From: Novosphingobium fuchskuhlense
GTDB taxonomy: Bacteria; Pseudomonadota; Alphaproteobacteria; Sphingomonadales; Sphingomonadaceae
Direction of reading: 5' to 3'
Assembly (NCBI RefSeq): GCF_001519075.1
Contig: NZ_KQ954245.1
Location: forward strand, 659,552 to 723,551
DNA length: 64,000 nt
A program made the translations under genes and the position numbers. Positions within the stretch are counted from its first letter, which is position 1, and every line of letters starts with the position of its first letter. The notes beneath the pieces were generated by a model that saw only the letters and a program-made list of their open reading frames with translations, had not been told where the DNA came from and made no database searches. Below, piece after piece: positions 1 to 10,330 of the stretch.

Positions 1-79
1 CATGGAGCGGCTGGGTTCCGGCCGCGAGCATCGCCGCAATGGCAAACAGCGACGGCGCGCTTGGCAGGTGTCGGCGCAT
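1..79 (-). CDS. N-terminal fragment of an exported protein, probably the TpsA partner of the two-partner system
   Basis: Only the first 26 codons lie in the window. They read MRRHLPSAPSLFAIAAMLAA and then GTQPLH: a basic start and a hydrophobic core, so a signal peptide. The ATG overlaps the TGA of the upstream transporter gene by one base (TGATG), so the two genes are probably translated together. In two-partner secretion systems the TpsB transporter gene usually sits directly beside the gene for its large secreted TpsA substrate, and that is the likely identity here. The haemagglutination-activity domain that would prove it lies outside the window. Confidence 0.55.
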   Translation of the reverse strand, partial: MRRHLPSAPSLFAIAAMLAAGTQPLH

Positions 80-1866
80 CAGCGGCTTCCCCAGGGCAAG
101 AGGCGAGTGGTGAGCGAGACAAGCACTCGCGGCGCCGGTTTCCGGTTCGCAAAGCCGGCCCGAACCAGCGGCACGGCCACCTTCGCATCGAGACGGAAGC
201 GCGAGCCGAGATCGGCGCGCAGACCGCCCCCCACCGAGCTCAGGCGTTGCGGCTTGCCGGCATCGCGATCCCAAGCCCAAGCGGCATCGAAGAAGGCAAA
301 CGGTTGGACGACCGGGCCGTTGCCGCGTCCGATGGGAAGGTGGGGCCCGCGCAGTTCGCTGGCAACGCCGAGGCCGCTGTCTCCGGTAATCATGCCGGGA
401 TCATACCCTCGCCCCACGGTGTAGTTTCCCGGAGCAAAGGCCTCGAAACCAAGCACCTTGCGGAAGGCGTACTGCCCGCGCGGATGGACCGACAGCGAAA
501 AGCGCCCCACGGCCCGCTCGTACTCGACATCGCCGCGCACCACCGTTGCGGACGGTGCGGCATCGAACCGGCTCGTCGGCACACGGCCGTTGCAGGCCGC
601 GCCGAGGCACGATGGACTGGCGCCAAGCCCAGCAAGGCCCTGTCGCAGTTCGAGCGAACCACCAAACCGCCACGCCGGTTCGGCCCGCGTGAGGTCCACC
701 CGGTCGAAATCGAGCCGTGCCCATAGCACCCGCAAGCGGTCGTCGCTGAGGGGAACTATCAGCGTCGACGTCTGGTTGAGCAGGTCGAACCCGCCACCAA
801 GCCAGAAATCGCCCGACTGCGCCCTCCGCAAGGGATAGCGCGCATAAAGGCTGGCCAGCAACGTATGGGCATCGAGCACCGCTCCGCCGGCCGATTGGCC
901 GAGGTCGGGCCGCGTCCACGCGTAAGTCAGCGACGCGCCGACCAGCAAGCCATCGCTTCCGGGGCGGAACTCGTGGCTTGCCTGCAGGATGCGCTGTTCG
1001 CGCAGGTCGGACGTCACATAATACGAAATGCTGGTAGCATCCCCCTCGCCGGTGATGCCAAAGGCTTGCGTTCGCACTTGTCCGCCCCAGCGTCCGGTGG
1101 CGGCGGAAGATAAGTTTTGAACTGAAACGTCCGCGACAAACTTCTGACGTAAAACGGTTACTTCACCGATCAAATCGCCCGGCGCAGTGCCTGCCGGACG
1201 CAATGTGAGTTGCACGTTGTAGCCCGGCAGATCACGTGCCAGCAGGAGATACCGCTCGGCACGGTTGCGGTCGAAGATGTCGTCGCGGGTCAGTCGGCCA
1301 AGATAGGACATCAACTTGCGCTCGGCGCCCCGCGTCTCGCCCCGTGCTCTGATCGAGGTGATCCGGGCGTAGAGCACTTCCATCCGCACCTGCCCGTTCT
1401 CGATCCGCTGCACCGGCACCTGAACAGCAGCGAGATAGCCCTTGGCACGCAGGATGGTTGCAGCGGCGTCGCGGATTTCGCACAACACCGCAATCGGCTG
1501 CGGGGTTCCGGCAAGCGGCTTCCATGCCGCATCCAGTTCGCTTGCCTCCGCCCCCTTCAACCCGCTGAACGTGATGGTGGTGATGGTCGTCTTGATCTGG
1601 CTGAACTGCGGGTCGGCCAGTGGACAGCCCGAACGTTCGATACCGCCGGATACGGTAAGGCGCGGTGCCGATGCGGCAGGCGCGCGGGTGATGCCGCCAA
1701 GCTCGTCACGACTGGGACCTGAAACGGTGGGCGTGCTCACTTGCGCGAAGAGCGCCGTGGGAGAGACTACACCGATGCCCAGCAAACCTGCCACGAGTGC
1801 GGATGACAGCCAGCGTCCGAGGGCGCTTTTGGCCCGTCGTCTGCCGCTGATGGCACCCTCGTGCAT
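79..1866 (-). CDS. ShlB/FhaC/HecB-family two-partner secretion transporter (TpsB)
   Basis: Outer-membrane Omp85-superfamily transporter that exports and often activates a large TpsA exoprotein. After a signal-like N-terminus comes a POTRA-type domain (about residues 95-170 of this start, with CEIRDAAATILRAKGY typical of POTRA_2), followed by the 16-strand barrel. The conserved loop-6 tetrad appears as GRGYDPG near residue 490, and the C-terminus carries the usual FFDAAWAW and VGGGLR strand motifs. The start MHEGAISGRRR is preferred over an in-frame ATG 31 codons upstream because it gives a normal signal peptide and follows an AGAGGG element. About 595 residues, normal for the family. The next gene overlaps its stop. 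Confidence 0.9.
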   Translation of the reverse strand: MHEGAISGRRRAKSALGRWLSSALVAGLLGIGVVSPTALFAQVSTPTVSGPSRDELGGITRAPAASAPRLTVSGGIERSGCPLADPQFSQIKTTITTITFSGLKGAEASELDAAWKPLAGTPQPIAVLCEIRDAAATILRAKGYLAAVQVPVQRIENGQVRMEVLYARITSIRARGETRGAERKLMSYLGRLTRDDIFDRNRAERYLLLARDLPGYNVQLTLRPAGTAPGDLIGEVTVLRQKFVADVSVQNLSSAATGRWGGQVRTQAFGITGEGDATSISYYVTSDLREQRILQASHEFRPGSDGLLVGASLTYAWTRPDLGQSAGGAVLDAHTLLASLYARYPLRRAQSGDFWLGGGFDLLNQTSTLIVPLSDDRLRVLWARLDFDRVDLTRAEPAWRFGGSLELRQGLAGLGASPSCLGAACNGRVPTSRFDAAPSATVVRGDVEYERAVGRFSLSVHPRGQYAFRKVLGFEAFAPGNYTVGRGYDPGMITGDSGLGVASELRGPHLPIGRGNGPVVQPFAFFDAAWAWDRDAGKPQRLSSVGGGLRADLGSRFRLDAKVAVPLVRAGFANRKPAPRVLVSLTTRLLPWGSR

Positions 1867-2215
1867 TGTGGAGGCCCTCTTGTGCAAATGCTGCGGTTTA
1901 TGCGGCCCCGCGGTATTGATTTGATCACCGGCGTAGCAAGCGCGAAGTCCGCGAGTCAAACGCCTTTAGAACTCCTGCAAGCCATTGGCAGACCTGAGGA
2001 TTTACGGCCTCTGCACCATTTCGGCACGGGGTGGGGTTTCGACTCGGAACGAAGCCCAATTCGGCGCAGCCAGGGCAAGTTGCGACGGTCAATCTGCCCG
2101 AAACGGCGAAGACGACACAACTACAGGCCCAAAAAATCCCATATTTTTAGATATATGGCCTTCCTATCTCACAAACCAGATGAGCCCCACCCAAGAGGCT
2201 CGCCGGCTCACCATA
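1867..2215. other. intergenic region between the TpsB gene and secA
   Basis: No convincing gene. It should hold the promoter of the TpsB operon and the 3' untranslated region of secA, both on the minus strand. An AT-rich island at 2131-2158, unusual in this GC-rich sequence, contains the inverted repeat CCATAT-N8-ATATGG (2139-2144 and 2153-2158) next to a run of six A. This is the best candidate for a promoter or operator. I saw no strong intrinsic terminator after secA. Confidence 0.4.
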
Positions 2216-4948
<2,733 letters not shown>

Positions 4949-5045
4949 GGCTGTATTCCTGTCTTGAAATGGGCTGCGCGGAGATTGCCGCGCCGGTCAG
5001 GCTTCCGCACGCGGGCGGAGCGGAATTGGTATGGGGAAGCAGGCG

Positions 5046-5306
5046 CTATTCGCGCGGGCGGTCCGAAATGCTGATGCTGATCTTCGGGACCGGCACCGCC
5101 AGTGCAAGCCGCTTTGCAAGAACAGGCCGCAGTCTGGCTTCAGGCTGCTTTACCGCCGCCCGGCTGACACTGGCTTCATCCTTGTGCTGTGAGGCAAGGA
5201 TCGCGCCGGATGCCGCGCCGACAACTTCTGCGCGCGCGGCAGAGGCCGACACGTCCGCAAGCGAAAGGCCTGAAAGCAGGGCAAGAAGGACGAGCAGTAT
5301 GCGCAT
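5046..5306 (-). CDS. small putative exported protein, function unknown
   Basis: An 86-residue ORF starting MRILLVLLALLSGLSLADVS, which is a convincing signal peptide with cleavage likely after an Ala-rich stretch near residue 23-28. The mature part is short and basic, with KQPEARLRPVLAKRLALAVPVP, and has no recognised domain. It lies between secA and the TonB-domain protein on the same strand. No clear Shine-Dalgarno sequence precedes the chosen ATG. A longer in-frame extension lacks a signal peptide and runs into the upstream gene, so it was not used. It could be a chance ORF. Confidence 0.45.
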   Translation of the reverse strand: MRILLVLLALLSGLSLADVSASAARAEVVGAASGAILASQHKDEASVSRAAVKQPEARLRPVLAKRLALAVPVPKISISISDRPRE

Positions 5307-5359
5307 CAGCGGCGCAGATAGGCGTAATTGGGGCGAAGGTCCACCGCTGCAGCACAGAT

Positions 5360-5977
5360 TTATTGCGCCGGGGGCACGTCTTCGACTTCGATCACCACGC
5401 GCATCTTCACCCGGCGCATGATCGGCTTGCCATCCTTGCCCACGGGAACCGCGAAGCGACCCTTGGGACCGCATGGCTCGTTTGCCGGGAACGGCAAAGT
5501 GCCTTCCGCCTTCTCGACCTTGCAGTTCTTCGCGAGGCCATCGGGACCGATCTCGAAACTGACGAACATTTCAGCCGGGCCGATCTCGGTCGGCGCGTCT
5601 TCCGGGATCGTCCAGCGAACACTGCTGCGATAGGTCCCCTCGGCAGCACGCCCGAAAGCATCGGCAGCCGGACGGAAGCGCGCGCGCTCCATCAGGAGGT
5701 TGCACGTCTGGGTATCGAGCGCCTCGAAGTTGCTCGTCTGCGTAACCTTGCAGGAGAGAGGCACCCCATCCGTGCCGATGGTGAGCAGGAAACCGACCAC
5801 GCCCTGCTCTTCATACCGCAAGGCGCGGGATGGGTAATCCTCAGTGGTGACCCAGTTCCCCGGATTGCCGAGTGGGGCCACGGCACGTGGTTTGCCGGCG
5901 GCGGCGGTTGTCGAGGCTGCACCGAGGACAAGCGCAGCCGTGAACAGCGCGATTAGGCGGGAGGCGATCGTCTTCAT
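5360..5977 (-). CDS. exported protein with TonB C-terminal-like domain
   Basis: A 205-residue protein beginning MKTIASRLIALFTAALVLGA, a clear signal peptide. The mature region contains a TonB_C-like module: the WVTTEDYPSRAL segment, then GVVGFLLTIGTDGVPLSCKV and a Cys-bearing strand, typical of the stand-alone periplasmic TonB-like domains common in sphingomonads. A second half-copy (MFVSFEIGPDGLAKNCKVEKA) suggests a tandem repeat of the fold. It lacks the N-terminal anchor and proline-rich linker of true TonB, so a role as energy transducer is doubtful. It is divergent from argJ across about 110 bp. Confidence 0.7.
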   Translation of the reverse strand: MKTIASRLIALFTAALVLGAASTTAAAGKPRAVAPLGNPGNWVTTEDYPSRALRYEEQGVVGFLLTIGTDGVPLSCKVTQTSNFEALDTQTCNLLMERARFRPAADAFGRAAEGTYRSSVRWTIPEDAPTEIGPAEMFVSFEIGPDGLAKNCKVEKAEGTLPFPANEPCGPKGRFAVPVGKDGKPIMRRVKMRVVIEVEDVPPAQ

Positions 5978-6086
5978 GCACGCACTGTCAGGGCGGCAGC
6001 CGCGTCTGTAAACCGGCAATCGCAACCGATGCGGCAGACACCGCAGCGATTGAAGCGCGCCGCTGCCCGCGCTAGGGCTCGCCGCC

Positions 6087-7313
6087 ATGAGCCACGCTGT
6101 CTCCCCCCTCGCCCAGCCCTTCCCCGCGCTTCCTGCCATTGCCGGAGCCACACCCCGCATCGCCCGCGCCGGTTACAAGGACTGGGGCCGCTGCGACCTG
6201 ACCTTCGTGGAACTGGCCGAGGGCACATCCGTCGCGGGCGTGTTCACCCGCAATGTCTGCTGCTCTTCCGAAGTCGAGCTGGGCCGGCAGAACATTGCCC
6301 AGGGCCGCGCGCGGGCGCTGGTTGTCAACGCCGGCAATTCCAACGCCTTTACCGGCTATCGCGGGCGCGAGGCGGTCGAAGCGATCATGGATCAGGTTGC
6401 CGGGCACCTTGACTGCCCGCGTGAGCAGGTTTTCGTCTCGTCCACAGGCGTGATCGGCGTGCCGCTCCCCAAGGACAAGGCCCGTGCCGGGATCGAGGCA
6501 GCCCTCGTCGCCGGGCCCTGCTCGTGGGAAGACGCGGCCCATACCATCGGCACCACCGACACCTTCGCCAAGGGCGCGACGGCCACGGCCATGGTCGGCG
6601 GCGTCAAGATCACGCTCAGCGCGATCATCAAGGGCTCGGGCATGATCGCGCCCGACATGGCGACCATGCTCGGGTATGTGTTCACTGATGCCGCGATTGA
6701 TCCCGCGTTCCTTCAGACCTGCCTGTCGGACGCCAACCGGCGCACGTTCTCGTGCATCACGGTCGATAGCGACACGTCGACCAGCGACACCGTACTTGCC
6801 TTTGCGACGGGCGCTGCAGGCAATGCCCCGCTGGTATCGGTGGACAGCCCCGGCGCGGATGCCTTCGCCGCGGCGCTCCATGATGTGTGCCGCCAGCTGG
6901 CCCACCTTGTGGTGCGAGATGGAGAAGGCGCGCAGAAGTTCATTGCCGTCACGGTGAGCGGTGCTGTCAGCGACGAAAGCGCCCGCCGCGTCGGGCTCGC
7001 CATTGCCAATTCGCCGCTGGTCAAGACCGCCATTGCCGGCGAGGACGCCAACTGGGGCCGCGTCGTCATGGCCGTCGGCAAGGCGGGCGAACCGGCTGAC
7101 CGCGACCGCCTCTCCATCGGCTTCGGCGGCACCTGGGCCGCGCGTGAAGGCCAGCCCCTTCCCGATTATGATGAAGCGCCGGTCGCCGCCCACCTCAAGG
7201 GGCAGGACATCAGCATCGACATTGATCTCGGCCTTGGCGAAGGCCGCGCGACGGTGTGGACCTGCGATCTCACCCACGGCTACATCGCGATCAACGCCGA
7301 TTACCGGTCGTGA
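6087..7313 (+). CDS. argJ: bifunctional glutamate N-acetyltransferase / amino-acid acetyltransferase ArgJ
   Basis: Recycles the acetyl group from N-acetylornithine to glutamate in cytoplasmic arginine synthesis and can also make N-acetylglutamate from acetyl-CoA. The 408 residues match the family. The autocatalytic cleavage site is intact: KGSGMIAPDMATMLGYV, with the nucleophile Thr193 between the alpha and beta chains. The oxyanion-hole region SSTGVIGVPL and the C-terminal TCDLTHGYIAINADYRS are also typical. The stop codon overlaps the GTG start of the next gene, which indicates translational coupling. Confidence 0.97.
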   Translation: MSHAVSPLAQPFPALPAIAGATPRIARAGYKDWGRCDLTFVELAEGTSVAGVFTRNVCCSSEVELGRQNIAQGRARALVVNAGNSNAFTGYRGREAVEAIMDQVAGHLDCPREQVFVSSTGVIGVPLPKDKARAGIEAALVAGPCSWEDAAHTIGTTDTFAKGATATAMVGGVKITLSAIIKGSGMIAPDMATMLGYVFTDAAIDPAFLQTCLSDANRRTFSCITVDSDTSTSDTVLAFATGAAGNAPLVSVDSPGADAFAAALHDVCRQLAHLVVRDGEGAQKFIAVTVSGAVSDESARRVGLAIANSPLVKTAIAGEDANWGRVVMAVGKAGEPADRDRLSIGFGGTWAAREGQPLPDYDEAPVAAHLKGQDISIDIDLGLGEGRATVWTCDLTHGYIAINADYRS

Positions 7314-8113
7314 TCGACCGGCTCGATACCGCCATCGCCGCGCTGATGCGGCGCGTTGCCGCCGAGGCGATCCTGCCGCGCTATCAGGCGCTGGCCGAGC
7401 ATGAAGTGATCGCCAAGGCGGCGAATGACATGGTGACGATTGCCGATACCGAGGCGGAAGCCCTGCTCGCCGAGGGCCTTGCCGCGATCCTGCCGGAGGC
7501 CGCGATTGTCGGCGAGGAAGCCGTCCATGCCGATCCTGCGCTTTCCGCGCGGCTCGACAACGGTCTGTGCTGGATCATCGACCCGGTCGACGGCACCAAC
7601 AATTTCGCCGCCGGCAAACCCCCGTTCGGGATCATTCTGGCACTCAGCGACGGCGGCGAAACGCAAGGCGGATGGATCTACGATCCGCTGCAGGACCGGC
7701 TGTGCATCGCACACAAAGGCAAGGGCAGCTTCGTGAACGGGGACCGCGTGACGGCCCGGACGACCGGCAAGACACCGCCGATTGCCGCGATCAGCACGGT
7801 GTTCCTTGATCCGGCCCAACGCGCTGCCGTGCAGGCCCGGATCGCGCCGTACTACACGCTGGTCGATATCCCGCGCTGTGCCGCCGAGCAGTATCCACGC
7901 CTCGTGCTGGGCGTGAACGACATCTCGGTGTTCGAGCGTACCCTGCCATGGGACCATGCGGCCGGTGTGCTCTTCGTCAACGAAGCCGGCGGCATGTCGG
8001 CGCGGCCCGATGGCACGCCGTATCGCACTGACCAGCACGGACAAAAAGGCTTGTTTGCAGCCTCTTCACCCGCGCTGTTCGAAGAATTTGTGAAGCGTAG
8101 CAGCGCCGCTTAG
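7310..8113 (+). CDS. inositol monophosphatase-family phosphatase
   Basis: Mg2+-dependent, Li+-sensitive-type phosphatase of the IMPase/HisN superfamily, 267 residues. The metal-binding motifs are complete: GEE near residue 65, WIIDPVDGTNNF near 85-96, and WDHAAGVLFVNEAGG near 214-228. The start is the GTG that overlaps the argJ stop (GTGA); the reading frame extends further upstream only inside argJ. The substrate cannot be decided from sequence: inositol phosphate, histidinol phosphate or another sugar phosphate are all possible. Its coupling with an amino-acid synthesis gene makes a histidinol-phosphatase role worth considering. Confidence 0.9.
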   Translation: MIDRLDTAIAALMRRVAAEAILPRYQALAEHEVIAKAANDMVTIADTEAEALLAEGLAAILPEAAIVGEEAVHADPALSARLDNGLCWIIDPVDGTNNFAAGKPPFGIILALSDGGETQGGWIYDPLQDRLCIAHKGKGSFVNGDRVTARTTGKTPPIAAISTVFLDPAQRAAVQARIAPYYTLVDIPRCAAEQYPRLVLGVNDISVFERTLPWDHAAGVLFVNEAGGMSARPDGTPYRTDQHGQKGLFAASSPALFEEFVKRSSAA

Positions 8114-8130
8114 CGTACTTTTGCCACGCC

Positions 8131-8202
8131 GCTCAGGCTGGGACTGTCGAACCATCATGCACGCCGTTCGCGCCGTCACGGTTCGACAAGCTCAGGGTGA
8201 GC
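8131..8202. repeat. REP-like imperfect inverted repeat
   Basis: Two 23-nt arms (8131-8153 and 8180-8202) match in inverted orientation at 18 of 23 positions around a 26-nt spacer. The right arm contains TTCGACAAGCTCAGGGTGAG, a sequence I recognise from dispersed intergenic repeats in sphingomonad and other proteobacterial genomes. It sits between the convergent ends of the IMPase gene and the M28 peptidase gene, a typical site for REP/BIME elements, and may also act as a transcription terminator in both directions. Confidence 0.55.
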
Positions 8203-8238
8203 AGGACGTGCGGCTGAAGTCCCACGCTCCTGCCCGCC

Positions 8239-9870
8239 TCACTGCGAGGGATCACTGACCTTGAACGGATCGGTCGGCGTCGGCTGGGTCGGCAGCACGG
8301 CGCGCGGCAGTTCCTTGTCGCTGTTGGCCGCCTGCCACAGCATCCCGGCCATGATCACCGCCGCCTGCCGCATGTCCTCCGCACGCATGTGATCGACCGT
8401 ATCGAGGTTCAAGTGGTGGACGCGCGTGTCATAATCGAGCGGATCCTGGATGAACTGATAACCGGGCAGGCCGATTGCTTGCAGGAAAACATGGTCGGTG
8501 CCGCCGGTCTTGCTCACCACCAGCTTGTCAGCCCCCAGCATGTCGAACGGGGCGAGCCATTCCTTGAGCAACTTCTCCGCCCCGAGATTGCCTTCGGTAT
8601 AGATCCCGCGGAACCGGCCCGAGCCGTTGTCCATGTTGAAATAGGCCTTGAGCTGGCCGTATTCGGGCTTCGGTGTGATCGGGAACGCATTGCGCCATGC
8701 GACATAGGATTCGTATCCCTTGAGCGAGGGATCGACCGGCCGGGTTGCCAGATGCTGCTCGATATAGGCCCGGCTGCCGAGCAGGCCCTGTTCTTCCCCG
8801 CCCCAGAGCACAAAGCGGATCGTGCGCTTCGGTTTCACGCCAAGTCTGGCGATCAGACGCGCCGCCTCCAGCACCGTCACGCTTCCGGCGCCGTTGTCGT
8901 TGGCCCCGTCGCCTGCAATCCAGCTGTCGAAATGCGCGCCGGCCATGACATAGCCGGCCTTGGGATCGCTGCCGGGGATTTCGGCCACAACGTTCTCGGC
9001 GCGCAGGTTGCTTTCATCATAACGAGCCGCGACGGAAATCGCGATCTCGGGTGCGGCCCCGGTCTTCGCGAGGCGGACCAGCTTGCGGTAGTCTTCCTGC
9101 GCCAGTTCGATCGCCGGCAGTGCAAGCGTCTGGCCGGGCTGGAAATCGTAGCCTTCGCCGTGGACGAGCTTGCCGTCGCGGTAGCTCATCTTGACCAGCG
9201 CCAATGCACCCTCGGCCTTGAGGAAGGCGGCAAGTTTCCCCTGGAAGCGGCGGTTCCTCACCTGAAGTGCTGCAGCGTCGGGATCGAACACCGGCCTCGT
9301 GTAGGCATCGAGCGCGGCGATATCGGCATCGGTATAGCGCTGGAACACCGCGCTCTTGCTCTCGCTCGTCTCCCCGGGGAGCGAGACGAGGACGATCTTG
9401 CCCGCAAGTTTGCCCTTCCATTCGGCGAAGTGCTCCTCGCGCGACATCGGGGCGATCACGATCTGACCCTGCACAGGACCCGCGGTCGGGGGCGACCACG
9501 CGACGGGGATGGCCGTCAGCGGCAGCGGGCGCGGACTGATCATCGCCACCGAGTAGCTGTCGAGGTTCCATCCCAGCCCGAAGTCGAAGGGTTCGACGTG
9601 GATGTTGACCAGACCCCTCTGCTTGAGGAGGTCCATCGCCCAGCGCTCGGCCTTGCGATGGTTTTCCGAGTTGGTGAGGCGCGGGCCGATTCGATCCATC
9701 AGCGCGGAGGCGGTCGTCATCGCTTCGCTGCGGTTCATGCCTTCGTCGATGATGCGGGCAATCGCAGCGCTTTCGCCATCGGGCGAGGCGAGCGCAGGAA
9801 CCGCGGCCGTGCAGCCAAGCAGGCCGGCTACAATCGCATGGGCAAACCGGTGGGCTTTCAAGGTCTTCAT
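8239..9870 (-). CDS. exported M28-family zinc aminopeptidase
   Basis: A 543-residue secreted metallopeptidase. It has a signal peptide at residues 1-28, a PA-type insert around residues 130-260, and the M28 catalytic domain from about 300. The zinc ligands and catalytic acid are visible: GAHFDSW (His313, Asp315), GANDNGAG (Asp325), GGEEQG (Glu359/Glu360), MDNGSG and TDHVF. The start was chosen for its signal peptide and a GGAG element about 8 nt upstream. It lies 73 bp after trxA on the same strand. It probably trims peptides in the periplasm or outside the cell. Confidence 0.92.
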   Translation of the reverse strand: MKTLKAHRFAHAIVAGLLGCTAAVPALASPDGESAAIARIIDEGMNRSEAMTTASALMDRIGPRLTNSENHRKAERWAMDLLKQRGLVNIHVEPFDFGLGWNLDSYSVAMISPRPLPLTAIPVAWSPPTAGPVQGQIVIAPMSREEHFAEWKGKLAGKIVLVSLPGETSESKSAVFQRYTDADIAALDAYTRPVFDPDAAALQVRNRRFQGKLAAFLKAEGALALVKMSYRDGKLVHGEGYDFQPGQTLALPAIELAQEDYRKLVRLAKTGAAPEIAISVAARYDESNLRAENVVAEIPGSDPKAGYVMAGAHFDSWIAGDGANDNGAGSVTVLEAARLIARLGVKPKRTIRFVLWGGEEQGLLGSRAYIEQHLATRPVDPSLKGYESYVAWRNAFPITPKPEYGQLKAYFNMDNGSGRFRGIYTEGNLGAEKLLKEWLAPFDMLGADKLVVSKTGGTDHVFLQAIGLPGYQFIQDPLDYDTRVHHLNLDTVDHMRAEDMRQAAVIMAGMLWQAANSDKELPRAVLPTQPTPTDPFKVSDPSQ

Positions 9871-9943
9871 TGAATGGAACTCCGGAAGCTGGGGTGCAGA
9901 CATGCAGTCTTGCACCCCGCTCCGGACTTGCCAAGCCGCTGCC

Positions 9944-10264
9944 CTAAAGCACGCTCTCCAGCCAGCCCTTGAGCTGGCTCTTGGGTGCAGCGCCCAGTTT
10001 CTGCGCCACCGGCTTGCCATCCTTGAAGAGGATGAGCAGCGGGATCGACTGCACGCCGATCTCGCCGGGCACGGTGGTGTTCTCCATGATGTCCATCTTC
10101 ACGATGGAAACCTGGTCGGCCAGCTCGTCGGAAATCTCTTCCAGCGCCGGCCCGATCATCTTGCAGGGACCGCACCAGTCGGCCCAGAAATCGACGAGGA
10201 CGGGCTTGTCTGCGCCGAGGACATCGGTGGCGAAGCTGGCATCGGTAACGGCTTTGGTGGCCAT
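9944..10264 (-). CDS. trxA: thioredoxin
   Basis: A 106-residue single-domain cytoplasmic thioredoxin with active site WCGPCK (Cys31, Cys34), the cis-proline loop GVQSIPLL and a C-terminal helix KSQLKGWLE. The length and lack of a signal peptide fit the main cytosolic TrxA, which reduces ribonucleotide reductase and other disulfides. It follows addA by 66 bp in the same direction, an arrangement common in alphaproteobacteria. Confidence 0.97.
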   Translation of the reverse strand: MATKAVTDASFATDVLGADKPVLVDFWADWCGPCKMIGPALEEISDELADQVSIVKMDIMENTTVPGEIGVQSIPLLILFKDGKPVAQKLGAAPKSQLKGWLESVL

Positions 10265-10330
10265 ATCAGGGCACTCCTTGAGGTTGGATCGGTATGTAAG
10301 CGGTTCGGCAGCGGGTGCAAGAAAGCAGCG

